Positions 33,602 to 41,577 of a DNA stretch of 64,000 nt are shown here, piece by piece (position 1 is the first letter of the stretch; each line of letters opens with the position of its first letter). The DNA is from Paenibacillus aceti (GTDB lineage Bacteria; Bacillota; Bacilli; Paenibacillales; Paenibacillaceae): positions 3,225,319-3,289,318 of the forward strand of contig NZ_KZ987724.1 of NCBI RefSeq assembly GCF_003614185.1, read 5' to 3'. The notes below the pieces were generated by a model. It was not told the DNA's origin. It saw nothing but the letters and a program-made list of their open reading frames with translations, and did not search any database. Made by a program: the position numbers and the translations under genes.

Positions 33602-34732
33602 TTAGAAAATAGTGCCGAGCAGTTCATTCAGACGATGACTGTACGTGTGCTCGCGGAAGGTTCTTTCCAGAGCTCTTAAAGCGATCTCCTGACGTTCTTT
33701 CTCGTGGGACAAGTAGAAATTGATCTTGTCGATCAGCTCATCGCCATTTGCGAAGGTCTCGATTTCGACTCCTGGCTTGTAGAAGGAGGCTAAGTCCTCA
33801 CGAACATCGACAAGCTGCAGCGTGCTACTAGCCGAGATCTCGAAAGTACGCGGATTGGGAGAGATTGCCCCGATCTGTAAAGCGTTATTGTTCACTGAAC
33901 TATCGAGTGCAGAGCGATGCAGATTAATGACGATCTTCGTCCCGCTGTAGACCTCTGCCGTCTCTACGGGTCCCATCCACTTGCCGATTTCAATCCGGTC
34001 GGGATATTGAGTATATTCGGGCAGTCGATCCCACCAGATGCCGTTGATCATTAACCCCTTCTCCATCAGAGGACCGATGAGCGGGCGCAGGAACTCTACA
34101 CGATTCCAGTAAGCTGAACCGATAAAGCTGACCTGGCGACGAACCGCGGAACGGGTTAATGTTGGCCGGTAGTGGCCTGTATAAGCAGCGAAGGGTAAAT
34201 AATGAACATTGCGGCAGCCAAGAGAGCGGTATAGATCCAGGCAATTGCGCTCCAATGTGAAGACATAATCATAGTGAGGCGCAATCTTGGTCGTCATGTC
34301 GGTATAATAAGGATCATCTGTCAGCCAGATAGCCGTTCTAATGCCCAGTGCGCGGACAGCGTCAACCTGTTCAACCGGCAGATCCATGCCATCGAGCGCG
34401 AGCAATAAGTCAGGTCGGTGCGCTGCCGCCAATTCACGGATCGGCTGGCTCACTTCTGTCGTCACTACGCTGGCGGTCAAGGTCTTCAGCGTCTCGATCA
34501 CCGCCTCATCGATCGGCGAGTAAGGAAATCCCTTACCTGAGCTTACGTACAGAATCCTGATTTGCCGGAACGGCAATGGCGGTCGCGCCTTTTCCACAAT
34601 GCTCTTCGAGCGCCCCCGCAAATACCCCTCGGCATATCCATCCTTGAGCCCGTCTTCCCATCCTCTGCGCCCGGTATCGTCTGATGGATGCCCCGGAAAT
34701 GGATGGACGGAATGTCCTCCTGGTTGTATCAC
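33602..34732 (-). CDS. CgeB-like glycosyltransferase with N-terminal Gly-aromatic repeat (copy 1)
   Basis: 376 residues. The body resembles the CgeB spore-maturation family (DUF3880 plus a GT-B-like second half): IRILYVSSGKGFPY, DLLLALDGMDL, TAIWLTDDPYYTDM, VFTLERNCLDLYRSLGC, then VSFIGSAYWNRVEFL and NPRTFEISASSTLQLVDVREDL. Before it, residues about 23-41 carry the tag GWEDGLKDGYAEGYLRG, i.e. an aromatic or Leu plus x-x-Gly every four residues. CgeB influences the outermost spore layer in Bacillus. GTG start with GAAGGAG. Paralog of the next gene (shared motifs throughout). Confidence 0.85.
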   Translation of the reverse strand: MIQPGGHSVHPFPGHPSDDTGRRGWEDGLKDGYAEGYLRGRSKSIVEKARPPLPFRQIRILYVSSGKGFPYSPIDEAVIETLKTLTASVVTTEVSQPIRELAAAHRPDLLLALDGMDLPVEQVDAVRALGIRTAIWLTDDPYYTDMTTKIAPHYDYVFTLERNCLDLYRSLGCRNVHYLPFAAYTGHYRPTLTRSAVRRQVSFIGSAYWNRVEFLRPLIGPLMEKGLMINGIWWDRLPEYTQYPDRIEIGKWMGPVETAEVYSGTKIVINLHRSALDSSVNNNALQIGAISPNPRTFEISASSTLQLVDVREDLASFYKPGVEIETFANGDELIDKINFYLSHEKERQEIALRALERTFREHTYSHRLNELLGTIF

Positions 34733-34764
34733 GATACTGTCACTCCTTCTTTCGTAATGGAAAT

Positions 34765-35853
34765 CTAGAATACGAACTCAAGCAGCTGACTGACTCGATT
34801 CGCAAATGTGTGATTCTTCCGTGTGGTCCATAGAGAACGCCAGGCAATCTTTACCCTCTCTTCCTCATGTTTAAGATAATGATCAATCTTGGACCGTAAA
34901 TCATCGCCATCCGTAAAGGTCTCGATGTCATAGCCGGGACGGTAATGCTTGAACAGATCCTTGCGAACATCCGTGATCTGCAGCGTTCCACAGGCGGAGA
35001 TTTCATAAGTCCGCGGGTTGATCGAGCTGCCGGAAATGCCCCTGCCGTTCCGATTGTCCGATCCTGCCGTTGTCGGACGATGCAGATTGATTACAATCTT
35101 GGATCCGTTGTAATAAGCAACGGTCTCGGATACGGGAATCCAGCCGCTGCGGATGAAGCGCGATAATTGATCGTGATGGCTGAGCCGATCCCAGTGGCCA
35201 CCGGCAATCAGGACTTTCTTGTCCTGCAGATAGGAGGCCAACTGATCGAATAGCTCCACCCTGTTCCAAAAAGCATTGCCTATGAAGCAAATATCGAACT
35301 TCTGCTCCGGCTTCGTCCTTACCGGAGCGAACGTATTTGGAGATATGGCCAGGGGTAAATAATAAACTTGTGAGCAGCCTGCCTCTTTATAGAAAGAAAT
35401 GCAGTCCTGCTCATGAGTAAACACTACATCATAGGCCATGGATAGCCTCGCCGTATCGTCTGTAAAATAAGGATCATCCACGAACCATACTGCCGTCTTT
35501 ATCCCCATCTGGCGAATCATCCTGATATGCTCCTCATGTTCGGCCGGAAAAACATGCAAACCATTCATAACAAGCACCAGATCTGGACGCCCCGCTCTTG
35601 CCGCCTCAAGCATCGATTCCGGAGTCGTGACGATGCACTCTGCCGTCAGCTCCTGGAGCGCTTCACTAAGCCCCTGGTCGATCGCTTCGAATCCTTGGGG
35701 GACATACAGAACTCTAATGTTCTTCTTGCCGGATATCCTCGGTGGAATTCTGGCCAATATGGCCTGGCAGCCGCCATAACGGTACCCCTCTTGATATCCA
35801 GCCCTGTAATCCTCACTGGAGATCCGCATCTTAGCATTCTTCAAGACATTCAT
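34765..35853 (-). CDS. CgeB-like glycosyltransferase with N-terminal Gly-aromatic repeat (copy 2)
   Basis: 362 residues, paralog of the downstream gene: IRVLYVPQGFEA, TAVWFVDDPYFTDD, VFTHEQDCISFYKEAGC, FDICFIGNAFWNRVELF, NPRTYEISACGTLQITDVRKDL. Tag DYRAGYQEGYRYGG at residues 15-28. The start is uncertain: the ATG at 35853 has only a weak site (AGATAGG) and an in-frame ATG eight codons later has none better; both keep the tag. CATATATTT, part of a sigma-K-like -10 box, lies about 50 bases upstream without a proper -35. It stands downstream of the terminator that closes the adaptor operon. Confidence 0.83.
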   Translation of the reverse strand: MNVLKNAKMRISSEDYRAGYQEGYRYGGCQAILARIPPRISGKKNIRVLYVPQGFEAIDQGLSEALQELTAECIVTTPESMLEAARAGRPDLVLVMNGLHVFPAEHEEHIRMIRQMGIKTAVWFVDDPYFTDDTARLSMAYDVVFTHEQDCISFYKEAGCSQVYYLPLAISPNTFAPVRTKPEQKFDICFIGNAFWNRVELFDQLASYLQDKKVLIAGGHWDRLSHHDQLSRFIRSGWIPVSETVAYYNGSKIVINLHRPTTAGSDNRNGRGISGSSINPRTYEISACGTLQITDVRKDLFKHYRPGYDIETFTDGDDLRSKIDHYLKHEEERVKIAWRSLWTTRKNHTFANRVSQLLEFVF

Positions 35854-35970
35854 CCTATCTGTGAATGGATTTCCTAGGTCTGTATAAATATATGCTAGGG
35901 GTACACGTGCATCATGGACGACTACCCCGCGTCCGCATAAATTGGCGAATGCCTTCTATGTATAAACAGA

Positions 35971-36006
35971 AAATCCCCTATCCAGCCGTGCAGCCGAATA
36001 GGGGGA
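35971..36006 (-). terminator. Terminator closing the tagged-enzyme operon
   Basis: CCCCTAT and ATAGGGG with inner pairing CGGCTG/CAGCCG form a stem; on the minus strand ATTTTCTGTTT follows. It separates the adaptor gene from the CgeB-like gene. Confidence 0.7.
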
Positions 36007-36042
36007 GTGCTCCTTAATTTTATGAGATTCATAGATTTAAAT

Positions 36043-36405
36043 TTAGGCCTGATCTTGATAGCCTATTTTATGCCCGTCCTCAAATCCTTCGGAGAACCCT
36101 GAATCAAAGCCCACTTGATAGGCATCATTATAGGAAGTTTGATAATCCGTCGATTCATTTGAGGGTTCTTCCGGTACGGTAACCTCTACAGGCTCCGGTA
36201 CTGGGGTCCCTTCTGTACGGCGGCGGTTAGGGTAGCGGCTGCGACGCAGCCTGCCCCTCCGTCCCGATTTAAGCCTGCGGCTGCGTCTACCTAGTAGCCT
36301 GCGTCCGCGTTTCAAAGCAATTTTGCGCCTGCCCTTACCCTTACGGGCTCTACCCAGCCGCTTCGATTTGGAGCGGCTACCGGCGCGGACCTTAGCTTTT
36401 AACAT
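36043..36405 (-). CDS. Bipartite basic/Gly-aromatic protein, candidate adaptor, 120 aa
   Basis: Residues 1-63 contain 32 Lys/Arg (KRGRRLLGRRSRRL and similar); residues 64-84 are an acidic Pro/Glu linker; residues 88-117 carry six spaced repeats of Tyr/Phe-x-x-Gly or Ala (YQVGFDSGFSEGFEDG). Thus it combines both accessory segments found separately on the glycosyltransferases around it. GGAGGAAGAGG sets the start at 36405; codons further upstream belong to the preceding gene, with which it overlaps by seven bases. Last gene of the operon. No catalytic motif. I propose a scaffold or docking protein of the spore surface; this is inference and no family is recognised. Confidence 0.7.
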   Translation of the reverse strand: MLKAKVRAGSRSKSKRLGRARKGKGRRKIALKRGRRLLGRRSRRLKSGRRGRLRRSRYPNRRRTEGTPVPEPVEVTVPEEPSNESTDYQTSYNDAYQVGFDSGFSEGFEDGHKIGYQDQA

Positions 36406-36713
36406 ATTGCCTCTTCCTCCTGTTCTCCTCGGGTGACATCTGCTGCTGCATAGCAAGAATCCGTAATCCAGGGCGTTGAAGGAGTTCCATAATGAATGCG
36501 ATGTAAGGCTACCCCACATACTGTATGGGCAATCGCTTGCTGATATTTCACAAGTATCTTCACATTTTCAGCCAGATGACGGGCTGTATCTTCGGAATGA
36601 TGAGTCATGTCTGCCATGCTATCCAGAATGCGCGCCAACGCCATTTGGCTCTTGGCAATGGCTTCTACAACATTTATTTTGGCCTTCTCTCTAGCATGAA
36701 GATCGATCATCAT
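36399..36713 (-). CDS. Small helical protein, third of three tandem relatives, 104 aa
   Basis: Almost all-helical: INVVEAIAKSQMALARILDSMADM, then HLAENVKILVKYQQAIAHTV, and a non-helical C-terminus with two Cys. Its core pattern (hydrophobic-x3-A-x-Q-x3-A-x-IL) is shared with the two genes upstream, so the three seem to be distant paralogs. GGAGG precedes the start, and the start overlaps the previous stop (ATGA). No enzyme motif. Context between a GT2 and the adaptor candidate suggests a structural or partner role at the spore surface. Confidence 0.65.
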   Translation of the reverse strand: MMIDLHAREKAKINVVEAIAKSQMALARILDSMADMTHHSEDTARHLAENVKILVKYQQAIAHTVCGVALHRIHYGTPSTPWITDSCYAAADVTRGEQEEEAIC

Positions 36714-37060
36714 TTGTCTGTATCCTCCAAATCAAAGCCGCCGTCACCGAACAAGCCATCCAGGCTTCCTTCCTTCTCGCTTTCCTCTTCTGCCGAGATA
36801 AGCACGGTTTTCAAATTGCTGCATAAGCCGTTCTGCAGCTTCGTCAGTCCCTCCACCACCTCCACGACCTGATCATGAATATCGAGCGGCTCGGATAACT
36901 GCTTCTCATGCTCATCAAACGAGTGATGATGAACATGATTTAATATCCAGTTACGTACCTTCTCGGCTTCAATAGCCTTCGCCTCCAGAATCATGGCAAC
37001 GTTCCACTGGACCTTGGAGGCTGCATCCAAAATGTGCAAATAAGCATGCTCCCTGCTCAT
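36710..37060 (-). CDS. Small helical protein, second of three tandem relatives, 116 aa
   Basis: Helical protein: HILDAASKVQWNVAMILEAKAIEAEKVRNW, a His-rich turn (HVHHHS), then HDQVVEVVEGLTKLQNGLCSNLKTV, and an acidic Gly/Asp C-terminus. Related in pattern to the genes on both sides. The start at 37060 is supported by AGGGAGGG; a slightly longer frame starts at 37081 without such a site. The acidic end (GSLDGLFGDGGFDLEDTD) could contact the basic segments nearby; inference. No recognised family function. Confidence 0.65.
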   Translation of the reverse strand: MSREHAYLHILDAASKVQWNVAMILEAKAIEAEKVRNWILNHVHHHSFDEHEKQLSEPLDIHDQVVEVVEGLTKLQNGLCSNLKTVLISAEEESEKEGSLDGLFGDGGFDLEDTDK

Positions 37061-37084
37061 GGCACCCTCCCTGCTTCGCACTCA

Positions 37085-37372
37085 CTACTCTTCATCCTGG
37101 CTTCTCATCTCTTTCAAGACGAAGCCCAAATTCTCGGCCATAGCCTCTTGAAGATCAGCGATAGCATTCAAATAAGAAACGACGCTTTTGTTGACACGGC
37201 CTGAGTTCTCGATCAGACCAGGTACTCCCTCAAACCCAGGCTCAGTATCAGGGATGGCATGGACGACCTGTGCCATGCGAACGGCAACCTGCCGTTCGGC
37301 ATCTATCACTCTTGCCATTTGTTGATGGGAATGAGACATATGGGTAATAATTTCTGTAATTTTCTGCTCCAT
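37085..37372 (-). CDS. Small helical protein, first of three tandem relatives, 95 aa
   Basis: Helical protein: ITEIITHMSHSHQQMARVIDAERQVAVRMAQVVHAI, a short loop with Pro and Glu, then VNKSVVSYLNAIADLQEAMAENLGFVLKEM. No membrane span or signal. GGAGG sets the start at 37372. It follows the GT2 gene after 113 bases without a terminator and precedes its relatives by 24 bases. Small proteins of this type appear, to my knowledge, mainly in Paenibacillus surface-glycan loci; function unknown. Confidence 0.7.
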   Translation of the reverse strand: MEQKITEIITHMSHSHQQMARVIDAERQVAVRMAQVVHAIPDTEPGFEGVPGLIENSGRVNKSVVSYLNAIADLQEAMAENLGFVLKEMRSQDEE

Positions 37373-37485
37373 CCTGATTCCTCCAAGCCTTTTTGTATGC
37401 TTATAATAGACGGCACAGGCTATGCCCGGCATTCATCTTGGTTCAGCATATGCACGGTAATAGCCTGTCGTTCCAGGAAATGAAC

Positions 37486-38796
37486 CTATAAAAACGGCGA
37501 TTTCAGTCGGGTGGGCGGAGCGATCGGAAGTCCCTCCGGCCAGACGCTCCAGGATTCTGAGGAAGCTGAGCGTTCTGGAATAGCGAATCCCCAGGCTGTG
37601 CAGGCGTAAGCGGATATAAATTCTCTCCTCGTCCCCCGATCGAGCTGGCATATCGCCCCATTTTCCAGCATGACCACTTTTCCATCCCCTGACTGCCCGG
37701 CCATAATCACGTCCAGCTCAGCCTGACCATACTCACTACCCGTAGGAATTTGCTTTAACTCAATCACGGATAGCCTGATGGAACGAGCCTTAATCATCTC
37801 ATTTTGTACTCCGGCAGCTAACGGGTGCTTCACTCCATGCTCCAGCCAGAACAGCTTTCCACCTACACTGCTGATCCAGATATGGGTCGGGAAGAAGTCA
37901 ACAGCTTTATAATTAGTAGCCGACCTGTCTGTCAGCTGCCGCGCCGATTCATAGCGTTCTCCCCATTTATAGGTAAAAAACTGCTCATTCCTGTCGTTGA
38001 CAGCGGTAAATTGCTGCTGGCCAAGCCCCTTCATCGTGACGCTTCCTATATGATGAACAAAGGTGTCAGCAGCGATCTTCATCCTCTTGCCTTGCAGGCG
38101 TAAGCGCAAATTCCAATCATCATCCTCAAAATTCCCGACTTCATAGCCCTCATCCAAATATCCTACCTGTTCAAAGGTGCTGCGCCGCAGTAGAATACAG
38201 AAACCGACCAGCCTGCTCGTATCCCGCCATTTTCCGGGGTCACTGTGATTATAGGCAGCGGCAAATTCCAGCATTCGTGCAATGTCATCATAAGGAACAC
38301 CGATCTGCTGCTCCCCGCTAATGTAATTAGTAACCGGGCCTACCGCCGCCGCATCCGGACATCCGTGGAGACAGGCCAGCATTTGTGTCAGCCAGCCCTC
38401 CGTCACGAATACATCATTATTCAACAGCACCATCGTCTGTCCTCTCGCCATCATCAGCCCGGTATTGATCGCCTGGGCAAAGCCGAGATTTGTCGGATGC
38501 GCCGCGATACGAATCGACCTGCAGCGACGGCGTAACTCTTCTACCGTTCCATCCTGCGAGCCATTATCGACAATAATGATTTCATAGGGAGATACCGTAT
38601 GCGCCGCGATATAGCTCAGACACTGGAGCAGGAGATCTTTCTGGTTATAGGTTGGAATAATGATGCTGGTTCCCTCGAACCAATTACCATAGGTTGCTTG
38701 CCCAGCTTTAACCCCCTTGTCATATCCCGCTCGATACCCGCGTTGATAGTCGTTAGGATTACTTGAGTTATTGTTGCCTCGCCGACTGCTCCGCAA
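37486..38796 (-). CDS. GT2 glycosyltransferase with N-terminal Gly-aromatic repeat
   Basis: 436 residues in three parts: a short basic/Asn start and the tag DYQRGYRAGYDKGVKAG (residues 16-32); a GT2 catalytic domain (about 40-290; SIIIPTYNQKDLL, IIIVDNGSQDGT, VLLNNDVFV as DXD equivalent, NFEDDDWNLRLR); and a C-terminal domain of about 120 residues (FPTHIWISSVGGKLFWLEHGVKHPL) of unknown role. TTG start with GGGGAGG seven bases upstream. The GT2 core is a paralog of the gene at 40835-41566. Probably acts on the spore surface; substrate unknown. Confidence 0.85.
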   Translation of the reverse strand: MRSSRRGNNNSSNPNDYQRGYRAGYDKGVKAGQATYGNWFEGTSIIIPTYNQKDLLLQCLSYIAAHTVSPYEIIIVDNGSQDGTVEELRRRCRSIRIAAHPTNLGFAQAINTGLMMARGQTMVLLNNDVFVTEGWLTQMLACLHGCPDAAAVGPVTNYISGEQQIGVPYDDIARMLEFAAAYNHSDPGKWRDTSRLVGFCILLRRSTFEQVGYLDEGYEVGNFEDDDWNLRLRLQGKRMKIAADTFVHHIGSVTMKGLGQQQFTAVNDRNEQFFTYKWGERYESARQLTDRSATNYKAVDFFPTHIWISSVGGKLFWLEHGVKHPLAAGVQNEMIKARSIRLSVIELKQIPTGSEYGQAELDVIMAGQSGDGKVVMLENGAICQLDRGTRREFISAYACTAWGFAIPERSASSESWSVWPEGLPIAPPTRLKSPFL

Positions 38797-38812
38797 GATG
38801 CAGCCTCCCCTC

Positions 38813-39712
38813 TTAATTGAGCGTCATTTCTCCTGAATTGAATTTATCCGCCAGATGGCCCATATCGAGCGCAACCTTGCCCCTCTCTTCGGCGATCCGC
38901 ACACATAGAATTACAGCCGCGATTCCCGCCGCCACGAACGCAATATCGAAATCAATAGCGGCAATCTGCTCCATGATGCGCTGGATATCAGAGACGCCGC
39001 GAACCGGAGTGACCACTCCCTGAATCTGTAGCCCATTCGCTTGCAAATACACGGCCAGGCGCGGAGACTCATTGCCGATCAATAGAATTTTACGTCCGGT
39101 CAGCAGAGGTCTCAGCCATCCTTCCTCATTCAGCGCATAGTTCACAATAGATGAAGCCAGCCTCAGCTTCCTGTAGTCAATTCCATAATATCGAAGAACT
39201 GGAAACAGGAGTCCTTGATAGGAAGGATGCCGGGATTCAGGGATACCGACGATACTTGCCCGCGAGATCGCCCTGGCCATATCAATTCGTGCGTGAGGGT
39301 CCGGAAGATTGACTCCTGCATACGGCAAAAAGGCCCCCCAGCGCTGTACCTGCTCCACTGGCATGACCGTATCATGGGCTAACGTCAACAGCTCGCCATC
39401 ACCGAGTCGTACCAATGAGAAGGATCTGCCCTGTATAAGCGCCTCATTCAGCTCCCGACTGACAGCATCAGTTGTAATGAGCGGCACCAATGAGGAGGTC
39501 AAGCTGCGCATTCCGGCTTGTATAACGTCATCCACCGTCAATTCAGGCAAGATCATTTGCTTGGGTATCAGCTGACCTAGCTTGGCCTCTCCGCCATCGT
39601 ACACCCCCTGCCGATATCCTTCCTCATAGGCCGCAGCTTCGGCCTCCTTATGGGAGTTGTCTAGATTTGGCGGCGTCGGTGCCACCCAAGGCACCTCGAC
39701 CGGATCGCTCAT
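38813..39712 (-). CDS. GT-D fold glycosyltransferase with N-terminal Gly-aromatic repeat
   Basis: 299 residues. After a Pro-rich start comes the tag AYEEGYRQGVYDGG (about residues 28-41). The catalytic part has FSLVRLGDGELLTL, the DGE motif of the GT-D (DUF1792-like) glycosyltransferases, then GIPESRHPSYQGLLFPVLRYYGI, ILLIGNESPRL and DIAFVAAGIAAVILCVRIA, the Rossmann-like second part. The ribosome site is poor. It lies 15 bases after the small basic gene and 16 bases before the tagged GT2 gene. Donor and acceptor unknown; GT-D enzymes are known from serine-rich adhesin glycosylation. Confidence 0.82.
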   Translation of the reverse strand: MSDPVEVPWVAPTPPNLDNSHKEAEAAAYEEGYRQGVYDGGEAKLGQLIPKQMILPELTVDDVIQAGMRSLTSSLVPLITTDAVSRELNEALIQGRSFSLVRLGDGELLTLAHDTVMPVEQVQRWGAFLPYAGVNLPDPHARIDMARAISRASIVGIPESRHPSYQGLLFPVLRYYGIDYRKLRLASSIVNYALNEEGWLRPLLTGRKILLIGNESPRLAVYLQANGLQIQGVVTPVRGVSDIQRIMEQIAAIDFDIAFVAAGIAAVILCVRIAEERGKVALDMGHLADKFNSGEMTLN

Positions 39713-39727
39713 ACTTTTATATGTTTT

Positions 39728-40021
39728 TTACTCATCAGACTCCCGAATTTGCTCATTTGCCCAATTCTCGCCCGTCCCTTTTGCTGTATAGATCCCGCGG
39801 GACGAACCTTGATTAATCTGGCGGGGGCGCCGCTGGCTTCTGCGTTTTTTCCCCCTCGCCAATCCGCTCCGCGGATGCCAAGTCGATGTGCTTTGCCATG
39901 GACCACGCCGCGACCTGCGCCCACTGCGCTCTCCGTATGACAAGGGGCCGGCCAGACGAGGCACCCTCCTTATTCTCCGGCTCTTGCCGACCTTTCGGGA
40001 ATTATATCCTCTGACCGACAT
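39728..40021 (-). CDS. Arg-rich small protein, 97 aa
   Basis: A short protein dominated by Arg, Lys, Gly and Ser (SRKVGKSRRIRRVPRL, GKKRRSQRRPRQ) with an acidic end (NEQIRESDE). The start at 40021 has GGAGAGGAG in good position. Another frame (39709-39924) ends in an ATGA overlap with the next gene and is also basic, but has no ribosome site, so I prefer this one; some doubt stays. It resembles in composition the basic parts of the adaptor candidate and of three glycosyltransferases in the same locus. Confidence 0.55.
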   Translation of the reverse strand: MSVRGYNSRKVGKSRRIRRVPRLAGPLSYGERSGRRSRRGPWQSTSTWHPRSGLARGKKRRSQRRPRQINQGSSRGIYTAKGTGENWANEQIRESDE

Positions 40022-40071
40022 CAATCCCGCTCCTCTCCAGACTGGTGAAACGATCCATCCTGACTTATGAC

Positions 40072-40803
40072 TTAGGGCAGCACGCCCCTCATATACACTT
40101 CCGCCTCACGCAATGACTCAGGGGTCCCCGCGTCGCCCCACCATAGCTTCAAAATGTCATATTCCAGCTTGCCTTGCTCCGCGTATCGGTTATTGACATC
40201 CGTAATTTCCAACTCTCCCCGGGCCGAACGGCTTATCCCCTTAATGATGCTGAACACCGTGTCATCATACATATAAATTCCGGTTACTGAATACTTCGAT
40301 TTGGGATGCTTCGGCTTCTCTTCAATATAAGTAATAAGCTCAGGTTGCTTCTGATCGAAGACAGGAACCCCATAACGTCTCGGATCATCCACAGGCTTGA
40401 GTAATACTCTGGCGCTGCCACTCTGCTGCTGTTCATATTGCTGCACATAAGGTGTCAAATCATCGAGGAATAAGTTATCCCCGAGCAATACGACGAACTT
40501 CTCTCCAGCAGCTATGAATCCCTCGGCTAATTCCAGCGCTTCAGCGATCCCTCCGGCGGATTCCTGAACCCGGAAATTCAGCTTGACGCCGAAGTTCTCC
40601 CCGCTGCCGAAGAAATCAGCATAGAGACCCGCCGATTGTTTGCCAATCACCATGAGAATATCGTTGATTCCGGCCTGACGCAGCCGTTCTATGCCATAGC
40701 AGACCATAGGGTATCGCCCGACCGGAAGCAAGTGCTTATTAATTAATCGGGTTAACGGATACAGACGTGTTCCGGTGCCGCCTGCCAAAATCACACCTTT
40801 CAT
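40072..40803 (-). CDS. Glucose-1-phosphate thymidylyltransferase-like, short SpsI type
   Basis: 243 residues. Nucleotidyl-transfer motif GVILAGGTGTRLYPLTRLINKHLLPVG at the N-terminus, then PMVCYGIERL, LLGDNLF with the metal Asp, YIEEKPKHPKS and YDDTVFSI. About 45 residues shorter than RmlA and close in size to SpsI, the enzyme of spore-coat polysaccharide synthesis in Bacillus subtilis. Product should be a dTDP- or UDP-hexose. No rmlB, rmlC or rmlD gene is in the window, so the activated sugar is used directly or converted by enzymes elsewhere. GGAGGGGG sets the start. Confidence 0.88.
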   Translation of the reverse strand: MKGVILAGGTGTRLYPLTRLINKHLLPVGRYPMVCYGIERLRQAGINDILMVIGKQSAGLYADFFGSGENFGVKLNFRVQESAGGIAEALELAEGFIAAGEKFVVLLGDNLFLDDLTPYVQQYEQQQSGSARVLLKPVDDPRRYGVPVFDQKQPELITYIEEKPKHPKSKYSVTGIYMYDDTVFSIIKGISRSARGELEITDVNNRYAEQGKLEYDILKLWWGDAGTPESLREAEVYMRGVLP

Positions 40804-40834
40804 GAACTCCCCCTCCTTCAAAGTAAATACCTTC

Positions 40835-41566
40835 TTATATAAACTGCCAAGGATCCACGCCCCATTTTTCGATAAACAAGCCTCGATTCCGTCCGACCAG
40901 ATCCTTCCAGCCGTCGGGATGATGCTGTTTAAAGCTGGCGCTTCCGGCGTGATAGACTAATGTATCCCCGCTGATCAACAGGCGGTATCCTTGCCTTCGA
41001 GCCCGATAGCAGTAATCATCATCTTCATAATGCCCCGGTGAGAATCGCTCATCGAGCAGCCCCATCTCATCGAGCAGCTGGCGCTTGAACAGCAGACACA
41101 TTCCAACGAGCCGCTGAACCTCCTGCCATTTTGCCGGATCTGATCGATTGTATTGCTCAGCATGAGCATAATACTCTTCAAGTCCATTCCAGCTCACCTC
41201 CAGCTGCTGTCTGCCGCTGCAGTAATTCGTTACCGGCCCTACCAGGCCGACATGGTCCGCACTATGCAAGGCTGTTAGCATATTGCTAAGCCAATTGTGC
41301 GATACAATCACATCATTGTTCAGTAGCAGAATCTGATCGCCCGCAGCAATGCTCATTCCCCGATTACATGCAGCGGGAAATCCCGCATTATCAGCTAGAG
41401 ATATAACGATAAGCCCTTCACGCAGACCGTATTCGGCGGTTCCGTCCTGAGACCCGTTATCCACAATAATGATCTCGTACGGAACTTCAGTGAAGCGGCG
41501 AATCGCCTCCACACAAGGGACCAGTAGCTGCAGGCCGTTATAGGTCGGAATAATAATACTAGTCAA
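40835..41566 (-). CDS. Glycosyltransferase, GT2 family
   Basis: 243 residues, GT-A fold, without tag or basic extension. SIIIPTYNGLQLL, IIIVDNGSQDGT, LLLNNDVIV, GPVTNYCSGRQQ and YEDDDYCYRAR; closely parallels the catalytic part of the GT2 at 37486-38796, so the two are paralogs. The proposed TTG start at 41566 lies six bases after GAGGGAG and just behind the stop of the preceding gene; the longer frame to 41647 overlaps that gene and has no comparable site. Substrate unknown. Confidence 0.85.
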   Translation of the reverse strand: MTSIIIPTYNGLQLLVPCVEAIRRFTEVPYEIIIVDNGSQDGTAEYGLREGLIVISLADNAGFPAACNRGMSIAAGDQILLLNNDVIVSHNWLSNMLTALHSADHVGLVGPVTNYCSGRQQLEVSWNGLEEYYAHAEQYNRSDPAKWQEVQRLVGMCLLFKRQLLDEMGLLDERFSPGHYEDDDYCYRARRQGYRLLISGDTLVYHAGSASFKQHHPDGWKDLVGRNRGLFIEKWGVDPWQFI

Positions 41567-41577
41567 GCTGAACTCCC

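Noticed and set aside
39709-39924. Alternative basic frame overlapping the Arg-rich gene
   Set aside because: It ends in an attractive ATGA overlap with the GT-D gene, but has no ribosome site for its GTG start, while the frame 39728-40021 has a strong one. Not excluded completely.
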